A DNA stretch of 64,000 nt, taken from NCBI GenBank assembly GCA_018368455.1, contig JAGZEG010000007.1:1-64000 (forward strand), given 5' to 3'. The notes under the pieces were generated by a model. That model had not been told where the DNA came from. It saw only the letters and a program-made list of their open reading frames with translations, and searched no databases. This document shows positions 35,055 through 43,688 of the stretch, piece by piece. How positions within the stretch are numbered: the first letter of the stretch is position 1; every line of letters begins with the position of its first letter. The translations under genes and the position numbers were made by a program. This DNA comes from Coriobacteriia bacterium. Its GTDB lineage: Bacteria; Actinomycetota; Coriobacteriia; Coriobacteriales; UMGS124.

Positions 35055-35615
35055 ATGTCGCTTCTGAACATCGATGCCTCCACGAGCTGTACTGCAGACG
35101 ACTACTGGAACCTTCCGGACGGGACGCGTGCCGAGCTTATCGGCGGCAAGCTTTACGATATCGCTCCGCCAAGCTACACGCATCAGGTAATTGTGTCCGG
35201 ATTGGTTCGCGAGCTCGGAAACTACGTCGCATCGGCAGGAGGTCCATGCAGGGTTATACCCGCCCCGTTCGCCGTCAACCTGCACGCCGATGATTCCACT
35301 TACGTAGAGCCGGATGTCTCCGTCATCTGCGACCCAGCCAAGCTCTCAGAACGTGGCTGCGAGGGCGCGCCGGACCTCGTTGTCGAAGTCGTCTCCCCCT
35401 CGAGCCAAAAGCGGGACTACTTCACGAAATGCAGCCTCTACGAAACAGCCGGCGTGCACGAATATTGGATCGTCGACCCGGCCAGCTCGCAAACAACAGT
35501 CTGCCGCTTCGACGCTGAGACAGGCCCGCTCGCCATGTACTCGTTTGACGAGCCCGTACCGGTCGGCATCTGGGACGACGCCGTCAGCATCACCGTCGCC
35601 GACCTCCTCAAGTAG
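35055..35615 (+). CDS. Uma2-family (DUF820) putative endonuclease
   Basis: A 186-aa PD-(D/E)xK-fold protein. Typical Uma2 features are LPDGTRAELIGGKLYDIAPP at the N-terminus, the acidic YVEPDVSVICD, and the core DLVVEVVSPSSQKRDYFTKC followed by AGVHEYWIVDP. The catalytic D, E and K positions appear intact. ATG 35055 follows GAGG with a TATAAT upstream. Uma2 proteins are abundant in cyanobacteria and scattered elsewhere; their role (mobile-DNA or restriction-like nuclease) is not settled. No toxin, antitoxin or transposase is beside it. Confidence 0.88.
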   Translation: MSLLNIDASTSCTADDYWNLPDGTRAELIGGKLYDIAPPSYTHQVIVSGLVRELGNYVASAGGPCRVIPAPFAVNLHADDSTYVEPDVSVICDPAKLSERGCEGAPDLVVEVVSPSSQKRDYFTKCSLYETAGVHEYWIVDPASSQTTVCRFDAETGPLAMYSFDEPVPVGIWDDAVSITVADLLK

Positions 35616-35647
35616 CGGGCCGGGAGACCTCGCGCCGCCCGACCCGC
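35615..35647. terminator. Hairpin between converging Uma2 and DAHP synthase genes
   Basis: GCGGGCCGGG (35615-35624) pairs with CCCGACCCGC (35638-35647), with one mismatch. The stem overlaps the Uma2 stop and precedes the DAHP synthase stop on the other strand, so it may serve both. Confidence 0.5.
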
Positions 35648-35653
35648 ACGAGG

Positions 35654-36682
35654 CTATACGAGCTCGGCGATCTCCCGCACGAGACGCTCCGTCTTCTCCC
35701 AGCCGAGGCAGGGATCGGTGATCGACTGGCCGTACACGTCACCGCCGACCTTCTGGCAGCCATCCTCCAGATAGCTCTCGATCATGAAACCGCGGAATAT
35801 GCCGGCGATGTCCGGGTTGAGCGAGCAGCTGTGCAGCACGTCCTTGGCGATGCGGGGCTGCTCGGCCCAGCGCTTGTTCGAGTTGGCGTGGTTCGTGTCG
35901 ACGATGAAGGCGCGGTTGGCAAGGTTGCGCTCGCCATAGGCCTGCACCAGGTCGAAGAGATGGTCGTAGGAGTAGTTCTGGTGCTGTCGCCCGTCGCCGC
36001 CCACATAGCCGCGCAGGATGGCATGGGCGAGCGGGTTGCCCGTGCTCTCGACGTCCCAGTTGCGGTAGATGAACGAATGGGGCGCCTGAGCCGCAACAAT
36101 GGCATTCAGCATCACGGAGTCATCGCCGCTTGGAGGGTTCTTCATGCCCACGGGGACGTCTAGCCCCGACGCGACGAGGCGATGTTCCTGATTCTCGACG
36201 GAACGTGCGCCAACGGCCACGTAGGACAGCAGGTCGCTGATGAAGCGGTGGTACTCGGGGTAGAGCATCTCGTCGGCGCCGAACAGGCCCGTCTCCTCGA
36301 TGACGCGCAGGTTGAGGTGACGGATGGCGCGAATGCCGGCGAGGAGGTTCGGCTCGCCGTTGGGGTTGGGCTGGTGCAGCATGCCCATGTAGCCGATGCC
36401 CAGCGTGCGCGGCTTGTTCGTGTAGAGACGCGGTATGAGGATGAGCTTGTCGGCAACCTCTTGCTGCAGGTCGGCGAGGCGCGTGCAGTAGTCGACGACG
36501 GCGTCCTCGCGATCAGCCGAGCACGGGCCGATGATGAGCAGCTTGCGCGGGTCGGCGCCCGTCATGACAGCGGCGATGTCAGCGTCGCGCTGCTTCTTAT
36601 GGGCGCGCTCGAGCAGCCCCAGGGCCATCTCCTGCTTTATCTCCTGCGGGTTGGGAAGGCGGCGCTTGAAGTCCATGCCCAT
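35654..36682 (-). CDS. 3-deoxy-7-phosphoheptulonate (DAHP) synthase, AroF/G/H type
   Basis: A 342-aa class I DAHP synthase that starts the shikimate pathway from PEP and erythrose 4-phosphate. Core motifs are LLIIGPCSADRE, PRTLGIGYMGMLHQPN (the usual GWKG loop is varied), GARSVENQEHRLVASG, MKNPPSGD and IVDTNHANSNK, and the C-terminal FMIESYLEDGCQ. The N-terminus resembles feedback-regulated enzymes. The length matches E. coli AroG. It is monocistronic and divergent from mscL. The allosteric amino acid cannot be predicted. Confidence 0.94.
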   Translation of the reverse strand: MGMDFKRRLPNPQEIKQEMALGLLERAHKKQRDADIAAVMTGADPRKLLIIGPCSADREDAVVDYCTRLADLQQEVADKLILIPRLYTNKPRTLGIGYMGMLHQPNPNGEPNLLAGIRAIRHLNLRVIEETGLFGADEMLYPEYHRFISDLLSYVAVGARSVENQEHRLVASGLDVPVGMKNPPSGDDSVMLNAIVAAQAPHSFIYRNWDVESTGNPLAHAILRGYVGGDGRQHQNYSYDHLFDLVQAYGERNLANRAFIVDTNHANSNKRWAEQPRIAKDVLHSCSLNPDIAGIFRGFMIESYLEDGCQKVGGDVYGQSITDPCLGWEKTERLVREIAELV

Positions 36683-36840
36683 GGTCGGCAGTTCCTTTCG
36701 GGTGGGCGTGCGATGAAATCGAGACAGCCGGGAAAGGCCCCGCCTAGTCAGTGGGTCAGCATTCTACTCGATTGAAGCACCATACAAGCATGCAACCGTC
36801 CGTAGAAAGACGTCCAAATCAGACAGGGAGGCCACAGCAC

Positions 36841-37290
36841 ATGAAGGCATTTTTTCAGGAGTTCCGAGAGTTCATTAACCGCGGCAACGTCGTCGACCTA
36901 GCCGTTGCCGTCATCATCGGCGGCGCGTTCACGGGCATCGTGACGTCGCTGACCGACAACATCATCAACCCGCTCATCGCCGTGATCGCCGGGGGCGGGG
37001 CAGACCAGATCTCAGGGCTCGTCATCCCCGGAACTGAGATAGACTTCGGCGCGCTGCTGAGCGCCGTCATCAACTTCCTCATCGTGGCACTCGTCGTATT
37101 CTTGCTGGTGAAGGCCGTCAACAAGGCCCAAAGCCTCGGCGACAGCCTGCTGGGCTCAAACAAGAAGGACGCCGAGAAGGAGAAGCCACCCGTGTGCCCG
37201 TTCTGCCTCGAAGAGATCAAGGAAGGCGCCACGCGTTGCCCCCACTGCACCGGCGTGCTGCCCGAACCGGCACGGCCGCGCAAGGCGTAA
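36841..37290 (+). CDS. mscL: Large-conductance mechanosensitive channel with C-terminal zinc ribbon
   Basis: A 149-aa MscL. Helix 1 is NVVDLAVAVIIGGAFTGIV, and helix 2 is LSAVINFLIVALVVFLLVKA. ATG 36841 follows GGGAGG. The pentameric pore opens under membrane tension to release solutes. After the usual cytoplasmic helix (residues 91-112), this protein adds a short zinc ribbon, CPFCLEEIKEGATRCPHC, with cysteines at 119, 122, 133 and 136. The ribbon replaces the ordinary charged tail and might couple gating to zinc or redox state (inference). Confidence 0.95.
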   Translation: MKAFFQEFREFINRGNVVDLAVAVIIGGAFTGIVTSLTDNIINPLIAVIAGGGADQISGLVIPGTEIDFGALLSAVINFLIVALVVFLLVKAVNKAQSLGDSLLGSNKKDAEKEKPPVCPFCLEEIKEGATRCPHCTGVLPEPARPRKA

Positions 37291-37314
37291 GCCACGTCAG
37301 TGCGCAAGAGACCG

Positions 37315-37788
37315 TTAGGCGCGGCCCAGCTCCATGTGAAGGATGGGATATGGTCCACCCTGAGCGTCGGTCTCCGAGCGCCCGACAACGCAAAAGCCCT
37401 CGTGCTCGTAAAAGCCGCGCGCTTGCGGGTTCTGTTCGTTGACGTCAAGACGGCGTACACCCAGGTGCTCGACGGCATGGCGCAGCAGACGACCCCCGAT
37501 GCCCCGGCCCCGCATCTCGGGCGCGACAAACAGCATCTCGAGCGAGTCTTCTGCCACGCCCGCAAAGGCGACGGGAGCGCCGGCGTCATCCACGCACGCC
37601 ACCACGAGCCGCGGGATCTCCCGCAGGGCACCCGGCACATAGCCGGCGATGGCGTCGATCTCGGGAGGCGTCAGAAAGTCGTGCGTCGCCTCGACCGACG
37701 AGCGCCACACGTCCATGAGGGCGCCAACGAGCTCCTCCGTCCGGTCGGCTGCCTCGATCTCGGCCAAACGTATGTCCATCGCGTCCAT
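37315..37788 (-). CDS. GNAT-family N-acetyltransferase (YjaB-like)
   Basis: A 157-aa Gcn5-related acetyltransferase. The acetyl-CoA-binding motif A reads EMLFVAPEMRGRGIGGRLLR. The N-terminal VWRSSVEATHDFLTPPEIDA and the end motif NPQARGFYEHEGFCVVGRSE resemble the YjaB subgroup. ATG 37788 follows GGAAGGG; the frame upstream crosses a terminator. The substrate amine is unknown. Confidence 0.9.
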   Translation of the reverse strand: MDAMDIRLAEIEAADRTEELVGALMDVWRSSVEATHDFLTPPEIDAIAGYVPGALREIPRLVVACVDDAGAPVAFAGVAEDSLEMLFVAPEMRGRGIGGRLLRHAVEHLGVRRLDVNEQNPQARGFYEHEGFCVVGRSETDAQGGPYPILHMELGRA

Positions 37789-37857
37789 GGCAATCCCTTC
37801 CCTCGAACCAGTACGTCGCCTGCGCCGAGACGGCAGCGCAGCGCCATCGACACGAAA

Positions 37858-37890
37858 GCGCCCCGGGTGCCAGAAGCAACCTCGGGGCGC
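37858..37890 (-). terminator. Hairpin after the DJ-1/PfpI gene
   Basis: GCGCCCCGGGT (37858-37868) pairs with ACCTCGGGGCGC (37879-37890) with one bulge. On the minus strand it is followed by TTTCG. It lies about 65 bases after the DJ-1 stop and just upstream of the acetyltransferase. Confidence 0.6.
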
Positions 37891-37954
37891 ATTGTTCGCC
37901 GGGTGCAAGGCGTAATTCTACCGGCGGAACCAGACTCGTCGAAAGCTTGTCTGC

Positions 37955-38533
37955 CTAGATCTCGATCTTCGCGCCGAGCAGCTTGACAAACTCGCGGCAG
38001 ATGGCCGTGTTGCCAGGCCACGCGGGCGACGTCACGAGGTTGCGGTCCACGACTGCCTCGTCAGCACCGACCTCGACGTACTCGCCGCCGGCCAGCGCGA
38101 TATCGGGGCTCACGGCAGGGTAGCACGTGGCCTTGTAGCCCTTGAGCACACCGGCGGCCGTCAGGACCTGCGGGCCATGGCAGATGGCCGCAACGGGCTT
38201 GCCTTCGGCAAAGAACGCACGCGTGATCTCGAGAACGCGCGGGTTCAGTCGGATGTACTCGGGCGCGCGACCACCAGTGATGAACAGGCCCACGTAGTCA
38301 GCTGGGTCAACGGCGTCGAAGTCCGCCGTCAGCGCAAAGTTGTGACCGCGCAGCTCGGTGTAGGTCTGCTCGCCCAGGAAGTCGTGAACGGCCGTCGCCA
38401 CGGTGTCGCCAGCCTTCTTGTCAGGGCACACGGCGTCAACCTGGTAGCCGAGCATCGACAGCGCCTGGAACGGCACCATCGTCTCGTAGTCCTCCGTAAA
38501 GTCGCCGCAGAGCATGAGAATCTTCTTCGCCAT
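37955..38533 (-). CDS. DJ-1/PfpI-family protein
   Basis: A 192-aa DJ-1/PfpI-superfamily protein. The nucleophile elbow is AICHGPQVLTAAG with the reactive cysteine, and an upstream glutamate lies in MLCGDFTEDYETMVPFQAL. The length and GLFITGGRAPEYIR loop fit the PfpI/YhbO subgroup of chaperone, protease or deglycase-like proteins; activities are debated. ATG 38533 follows GGAAGGG. It is monocistronic. Confidence 0.92.
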   Translation of the reverse strand: MAKKILMLCGDFTEDYETMVPFQALSMLGYQVDAVCPDKKAGDTVATAVHDFLGEQTYTELRGHNFALTADFDAVDPADYVGLFITGGRAPEYIRLNPRVLEITRAFFAEGKPVAAICHGPQVLTAAGVLKGYKATCYPAVSPDIALAGGEYVEVGADEAVVDRNLVTSPAWPGNTAICREFVKLLGAKIEI

Positions 38534-38665
38534 CGCGCACGTCCCTTCCTGTTGGGTTCGAGGCGCCGGGCAACCTGAGGCCAACCTCGCCTGGCTCTGG
38601 CAACCGGCGCCACGCGTGCCCTCATCTTACGCATGTACGCTATGCCGAACACCCCTCAACCGGCA

Positions 38666-38708
38666 GGCGGCCCGTCACCGGCTGAGACTGCCAGCCGAGA
38701 GGGCCGCC
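38666..38708 (-). terminator. Hairpin after the polyglycine membrane protein gene
   Basis: GGCGGCCC (38666-38673) pairs with GGGCCGCC (38701-38708), with additional pairing in the 27-nt loop. It lies 80 bases after the stop at 38788 on the minus strand, without a clear T-run. Confidence 0.45.
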
Positions 38709-38787
38709 CACGTCAACCAAGCGTCAGGGCGATCGCTGCGTGCCTACGGCCCCGAGCGAACCCGGCGGTTCCACGAAGCGCGACACC

Positions 38788-40566
38788 CTACTTCCACCGG
38801 TCGTCGAACCAGGCGTCTCCGTCGGAGCCGCCATCGTGCACACGGCCCTCCCGCTCGCCATCAACGGAGATGGTCTTGTCAGAACCGAACGCGGAGTCAC
38901 GCACCCGCACGTCGTGGCCGTTGATGTCGTAGCGGTCGCTGCCGTCAAAACTCGCGCGCTCACTGCCGATCTGGCGCCCATAGCGGTCGTAGACACGCGT
39001 ACCGAACAGGTTGTCCTTCTCGACGGTTGCGAGCTTACGCCCGTAGCGGTCGCGGATGGTCTCGCTGCTCCCAGAGCTCGAAGGCGAGCTGAATCCACCA
39101 CCTCCGCCTCCGCCGCCCCCTCCACCACCACCGCCACCCCCGCCGGCGCCATCGCCGCCGAGGAAGAGGCCTAGCACAATGAGGCCGACAATAAGGATGG
39201 CGATTATGACGACGATCTGCCATACGACGATGGCGAGCATGCCCCAGATGTTTGGCTCCGCCAGGCCGGCAGAGACAGACGAGCAGATCGCTTGCGCGAC
39301 AGCTGCGGGACCGACCCCGTACTTGACGGCAAGAAGCATGTCATTCAGGGCAAGCAAGACGAGGAAAACCAGGCCAGCCAACGCAGTCGCCGCGAGCAGC
39401 CAGACGAGCGCGCGCAGGATAAACGGGCGCTTGGGAGGCTTGGAGGGCCGAGAGAATACGGGCCCGGAGGCGGCCGCCATGCTCCAAGCACGCCCCGGAG
39501 CATCGCGCCACCATCGATACGCCAACCACGCATAGCAGAGCGCGACGATGCCGAGTACCGGGAGAACGAGAGACGTCGGCAGGAACCCCTGCGCTATCAG
39601 CATGGCCCACCCGAAGCCCGTCGGTCCGGCCTCCGGGTAGATAAGCGCCACGACCGAGCCGATGAGCCCCAGCGCAAACGTGCCGTAGGCGAGCACCTCG
39701 ACAACGCGCAAGAGCCTCTTGCCCCACATGCACACCAGATCCCCCACACCTTCGCGCTTCTCGCGCACCTCGATCCACAAGCGGCAGCGAGCCGACACCA
39801 TGCGAAACGCCGCAGCAAGCAGCAGCATGGTAAGCGTCCCCGCCTCTGCCAGCTGGCGCAAGAAGACGAGCGTGCCGTTCAGCCACGAGCCCTCGTACAG
39901 CACGTGATAGCCAAAACCCGGCGCCAGCAGCGTCGACACGACGGCAGCCACGGACAGGGCGACGAGGACCCGCAGGAAGTACACGGCAAACGTCACGAGA
40001 TAGTCCGCCCACCAGAGGGCCTCCGTCGGCTCAAGACGCTCGCGCTGCCACTCCCACAGCTTCTCGACGAGTCGAACGAGCGCCGCAAACACGAGCACGC
40101 CCCACACGCCGGCGCTCGTCAGGGCCGCCATGTAGCTCGCTGAGAGCTCTGCCCACGAGCCATAACTCCTCGTTAGGCCGATCGACATCATGCACGCGAC
40201 AAACTGCACAGCGATCCAGATGAAGACGCCGAGCCAGATGAACGTGCCCGCCCAGCGCGCCAGTCGAAATTGCTTCGCTCCCAGGCCCTTGCGCCACTGA
40301 GCGTAGTACCAGTGTGCCGCCAGGCCGGCGGCGACCATGTCCATGACCCCCGCGACGTTGGCGGGATCGCCCCCAACTGGCCAGCGCGTTATCACGTAGT
40401 AGAGCACCGCGAACGCCACTGGAATGCCGACGCGAGGGAGCATCGCGCGGATCCAGGTCCTCGTCGGGAGCGCCGGCAGACGCACGTACGCAGCAAACGA
40501 GGCAAGCAGGGACTTTGGAGGCTCACCAGATCCGTCCGCTGCCCCAACGCGTTTTCGGCTCGCCAT
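38788..40566 (-). CDS. Polytopic membrane protein with 17-glycine run and DRYGR-repeat tail
   Basis: A 592-aa protein I do not recognise. ATG 40566 follows GAAGGGACGGG. It has around ten hydrophobic helices (e.g. IWLGVFIWIAVQFVACMMSI and IIAILIVGLIVLGLFLGG). Residues 475-491 are 17 consecutive glycines written with all four GGN codons. The last 101 residues are soluble, with two DRYGR motifs (ETIRDRYGRKLATVEKDN and TRVYDRYGRQIGSERA) and a charged end DGDAWFDDRWK. The glycine run is a flexible tether between membrane and tail. The tail side is probably cytosolic, but I cannot fix topology by eye. No neighbours give a function. Confidence 0.85.
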   Translation of the reverse strand: MASRKRVGAADGSGEPPKSLLASFAAYVRLPALPTRTWIRAMLPRVGIPVAFAVLYYVITRWPVGGDPANVAGVMDMVAAGLAAHWYYAQWRKGLGAKQFRLARWAGTFIWLGVFIWIAVQFVACMMSIGLTRSYGSWAELSASYMAALTSAGVWGVLVFAALVRLVEKLWEWQRERLEPTEALWWADYLVTFAVYFLRVLVALSVAAVVSTLLAPGFGYHVLYEGSWLNGTLVFLRQLAEAGTLTMLLLAAAFRMVSARCRLWIEVREKREGVGDLVCMWGKRLLRVVEVLAYGTFALGLIGSVVALIYPEAGPTGFGWAMLIAQGFLPTSLVLPVLGIVALCYAWLAYRWWRDAPGRAWSMAAASGPVFSRPSKPPKRPFILRALVWLLAATALAGLVFLVLLALNDMLLAVKYGVGPAAVAQAICSSVSAGLAEPNIWGMLAIVVWQIVVIIAILIVGLIVLGLFLGGDGAGGGGGGGGGGGGGGGGGFSSPSSSGSSETIRDRYGRKLATVEKDNLFGTRVYDRYGRQIGSERASFDGSDRYDINGHDVRVRDSAFGSDKTISVDGEREGRVHDGGSDGDAWFDDRWK

Positions 40567-40697
40567 GTGCCCGTCCCTTCGCCGCCCGTTTGACGCCTCG
40601 CACAATACGCCGACAAAGACGGGCCCGTCTAGATGAATCAGGTGCGCAAACGGTGCGAAAACGGGTGTCTACCTGGGATGGGCTCAGGCCGACGCAG

Positions 40698-41447
40698 CTA
40701 CGGGAGCCTCGTGCTTGCCGGGACAAGGACGTCGTAGCGCACGGCCTTGCCAGACAGGGAGTAGGACGGCCTAATGCCTGCGAGGTGCGGCCCCTTGATC
40801 GGGCGCTTGATGACGACCTTGCGCGGATGCGCTCCCAGGGCCGCCCGTACGAGCTCATCCTCGTTAGCGCAGGGAGCCTCGAGGTGGTGGAGCAGTTGGA
40901 ACTTCTTCTTGACGGCAGCCGACTTCGTACGCCCCGGAAACATCGGGTCAAGGTAGACAACGTCGGGACAAGCGTCTAGCGTATGCGATAGCCCGCCGAG
41001 CGCCGCCACGCTGTCGCCCTCGACGAGCTCCATGCGAGCAACGGAGGCCGACAGCTCGGACAGATCCGCCGCCCGGCGCAGGGCGTCACGCAGGAGCGCC
41101 GCGATGACGGGATCGCACTCGTACAGCGTCACGCGAAATCCCGCAGCCGCCAACAGCAGACCGTCCTCTCCCAGGCCAGCCGTCGCATCGATGGCCCACG
41201 GAGCCTCCAGGCCCTTCAGGCGCGCCGCCCGCACGAGCAGCTCGCGCGAGAGGCGGTCGGGGCGCAGGCGCGGCAGCATCCGAGTGAAGTCGCCGCGCAG
41301 CTCCAGGCCGTCCGAAACGAGAACGAGCCCCTCGGGCGTCTCACGGAGCTCGACGTTAGATGTCTTCTGGGCAGGAGCGCAACCTCCGTCGTCCGCCGCA
41401 TCTTGAATCGGCGCGCCCTCGTGCCCGCGCGTTGTCTCCACCGCCAT
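40698..41447 (-). CDS. rsmJ: 16S rRNA (guanine-1516-N2)-methyltransferase RsmJ-like
   Basis: A 249-aa SAM-dependent methyltransferase. The SAM-binding motif is WAIDATAGLGEDGLLLAAAG, the acidic motif VTLYECDPVIAALL, and the amino-methylase motif VVYLDPMFPGRTKSAAVKKK. This combination is specific for the RsmJ (YhiQ) family. The C-terminal VVIKRPIKGPHLAG is also conserved. ATG 41447 follows GAGGGGTGG. An extra N-terminal 35 residues (Glu/Gly-rich) precede the usual start of homology. Confidence 0.9.
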   Translation of the reverse strand: MAVETTRGHEGAPIQDAADDGGCAPAQKTSNVELRETPEGLVLVSDGLELRGDFTRMLPRLRPDRLSRELLVRAARLKGLEAPWAIDATAGLGEDGLLLAAAGFRVTLYECDPVIAALLRDALRRAADLSELSASVARMELVEGDSVAALGGLSHTLDACPDVVYLDPMFPGRTKSAAVKKKFQLLHHLEAPCANEDELVRAALGAHPRKVVIKRPIKGPHLAGIRPSYSLSGKAVRYDVLVPASTRLP

Positions 41448-41556
41448 ACGTCCACCCCTCACGACGTCCTGCTGTCCCGTAGCAGCATACACAACTCTGC
41501 GTCATCGAAGCTGGAGCAGACAGTTATGGAGGAGCACGCGCCGGTAAAAGAACTCC

Positions 41557-41584
41557 TTGACCTGAACGCCAACTCTGGTATAGT
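41557..41584 (+). promoter_or_regulatory. tRNA-Phe promoter
   Basis: TTGACC (41557-41562) and TATAGT (41579-41584) are separated by 16 bases, with the -10 box ending 14 bases before the tRNA 5' end. This is a good sigma-70-type match. Confidence 0.8.
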
Positions 41585-41598
41585 GATTTCCGCGCTTT

Positions 41599-41674
41599 GG
41601 CTGGATAGCTCAGTTGGTAGAGCAGGGGACTGAAAATCCCCGTGTCAGGGGTTCGACTCCCTTTCCAGCCACCA
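41599..41674 (+). tRNA. tRNA-Phe (GAA)
   Basis: A 76-nt cloverleaf with an encoded CCA end. The acceptor stem is GGCTGGA/TCCAGCC, the D arm GCTC...GAGC, and the anticodon arm GGGGA-CTGAAAA-TCCCC gives anticodon GAA. The T arm CAGGG-GTTCGAC-TCCCT has one non-ideal pair. I looked for a duplicated tRNA 3' end or an integrase nearby and found none. Confidence 0.97.
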
Positions 41675-41686
41675 GCTCAAACTCGC

Positions 41687-41720
41687 AGGCCAGGACGGCA
41701 ATTTGCCTCCTGGCCTTTTT
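41687..41720 (+). terminator. Intrinsic terminator of tRNA-Phe
   Basis: GGCCAGG (41688-41694) pairs with CCTGGCC (41709-41715), followed by five T. It lies 13 bases after the tRNA. Confidence 0.85.
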
Positions 41721-41766
41721 CGTTTGGAGGGGTGTGTGGGAAACGGATAGGAACTGACTGCTCCGT

Positions 41767-43587
41767 TTACTGCACAATGGCGAGCGTCTCGGCGCGTTGC
41801 TCCTCGATGATGTCCACGATCTCCTGCCGAAATTGATCGCGATTCAGGTACTCGTCTAGCTTAAGCAGCCCATAGTCGGCACCGACACCGATAGCCGCGC
41901 TCGCCGCGACGCCGACAGCCGTGCCAACGGGCCCTCCCACGACCGTGCCCAGGGCACCTCCTATCGCCGTCCCCACGCCCTTGGAGGCGATCTTCTCGGT
42001 GATCTTTTTCACGAGCTGCTTGAAGAATGGCTTGTCCACTGCCTTCTTCACCAGCTGTTTGGACACGACGCCAGCCGTCACGCCAGCACCGGCGCTCACG
42101 CCGATGCGCGCACCTGCATCGACAAGCTCCTGGGTTGGCTCAAGCGTCTTGAACAGGGAGGCGCTGTCCATCGCATCCTGCACGTCCAAAAGCCATTCTG
42201 GAACGTCGTCGAGCCGATAGTTCGCCAGTTCTTCGCGAAAGTCGGACTCGAGCTCGCTTGCCTGAGCCGAGAAGTACTCGATCTGGTTGACAAGCTCGGT
42301 GTCGTCGATGCCCTCACCGATGATGGATGAAAACTGCTCGCTTACGTAGTCCTCGACGGTACCCGTAACCATTGTGGCGAGGCGTTCGTAGTCGCCGGGC
42401 AGGCTGTAATACCAGTCAAGATAAGCATCCACGTTGTTGAGCTGCGCGTCATACACGGCGTTTATGGTCGGAACGAGCGCCTCCTTCGCCTCCGCAGAGA
42501 GCTCCGACGATCTCTCCCCCATCTGCTGGGTGAGCTCCGCCACAGCCTCGTGCTCGTAATACGTCCCGTCAATCAGATCGGCCGCAACGCCGACCTGGCC
42601 GCGGACAAAGCTCTCCGCGGCGGAGTATTCCTCCGTCTGCGCAGCTTGCGCAACAACGTGGTCCGCCACGAGAAAGGCAGCGAAGAGCAGGATCGGAAGC
42701 GCCGCCGCCACGACAACATAGCGCGTGACCGGGCGCCGAGGGGCATCGGGATCTTTCGCCACCTCAAGCGGGAGAAAGACGCGCTTCATATCGGGCCACG
42801 ACAGCAGGCTCAAGCTAAGAAGGCTGGCAACAGCAACGAGCGTTGTAGCGCCCATGATGACGCGCCAGACGAGATACCAGACATAGGAAACCTGGGCCGT
42901 CTGCGCCATCGCATAGGAAGTCAGGCCATCTGTAAGCGCAGTCAGATCGCCCACCTCGCGCATAAGCACCGAGGGCGCGTCAGCAAACGGCTGGGGCGCT
43001 GACTGAAACGCCTCGCTCGCGCTGGTATACGCCTCCAACGGCTGGACGATTGCCATGACGAGAAAGGCACCGCACAGCAGCACCCACACGACGATACCGC
43101 TCAGTCGCGCAACGTGCGAGGTGAGAAACGCAGGTTCGTACTCCTCATGCAGGAGCCGGCGAACAAGGACGGAGACGAGCAGGAAGACGGGCACGGACGC
43201 GATGATCAGGCACCATTGGGGCAAGCCCCACTTCGCGACCTCGAACATAAGGCTTGCCACGCACGCAGCTGACAGCACGAACGAGACAACGAGGCTGAAC
43301 ACGCGGCCGTTGTTGAGCCGAGCCCGCCAGCCTCCCTCCCGATACTGTGCCTGCTTCAGCGTCTTGTGGACGACGGCCTGATATGCGAGTCCGAGTGCCG
43401 AAGCGCTGCTCACAGCCACCCAAAGCAGGGCAACTCCTGCAGGCGGCAGCGAGGGAGAGAACCGACCGATAACGAAGAGCGCGCCCATCAGGGCGGCGGC
43501 CTTGGCAAGATAGAGCCCCCAGCAGCGGAGCGTATGAGAGCGCTCGGCTGTGGACGCGGCGCTTGTCTGGCAATCGGCAGGGCTCAT
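41767..43587 (-). CDS. Polytopic membrane protein with glycine-zipper C-terminus
   Basis: A 606-aa protein I do not recognise. ATG 43587 follows GAAAGGACGG; GTG 43608 is an alternative. The first half has about seven helices (e.g. FSLVVSFVLSAACVASLMFE, IVVWVLLCGAFLVMAIVQPL). Residues 325-480 are a soluble, helical, acid-rich segment. The C-terminal 110 residues alternate Lys-rich amphipathic stretches (SKQLVKKAVDKPFFKQLVKK) with a Gly/Ala-zipper hydrophobic run (GGPVGTAVGVAASAAIGVGA). That end resembles pore-forming or glycine-zipper membrane segments. It may be a lysis, transport or envelope-stress protein; none can be assigned. Confidence 0.82.
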   Translation of the reverse strand: MSPADCQTSAASTAERSHTLRCWGLYLAKAAALMGALFVIGRFSPSLPPAGVALLWVAVSSASALGLAYQAVVHKTLKQAQYREGGWRARLNNGRVFSLVVSFVLSAACVASLMFEVAKWGLPQWCLIIASVPVFLLVSVLVRRLLHEEYEPAFLTSHVARLSGIVVWVLLCGAFLVMAIVQPLEAYTSASEAFQSAPQPFADAPSVLMREVGDLTALTDGLTSYAMAQTAQVSYVWYLVWRVIMGATTLVAVASLLSLSLLSWPDMKRVFLPLEVAKDPDAPRRPVTRYVVVAAALPILLFAAFLVADHVVAQAAQTEEYSAAESFVRGQVGVAADLIDGTYYEHEAVAELTQQMGERSSELSAEAKEALVPTINAVYDAQLNNVDAYLDWYYSLPGDYERLATMVTGTVEDYVSEQFSSIIGEGIDDTELVNQIEYFSAQASELESDFREELANYRLDDVPEWLLDVQDAMDSASLFKTLEPTQELVDAGARIGVSAGAGVTAGVVSKQLVKKAVDKPFFKQLVKKITEKIASKGVGTAIGGALGTVVGGPVGTAVGVAASAAIGVGADYGLLKLDEYLNRDQFRQEIVDIIEEQRAETLAIVQ

Positions 43588-43688
43588 ACGACGATCCGTC
43601 CTTTCCACGGGGCACCCATTCTACCGTTCAGGTTGGGAGGACGTGGGGAGGGAGCTGAACCAAGAGCGCGCCACACAGCAGCAGAAAG

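Noticed and set aside
39096..39152. A CCN-rich run that might be a regulatory tract or assembly artefact
   Set aside because: It is in frame as 17 glycine codons using all four GGN codons, and both flanks continue coding in the same frame.
41599..41720. Possible integration site at tRNA-Phe
   Set aside because: I found no integrase gene and no duplicate of the tRNA 3' end; the tRNA has its own promoter and terminator.
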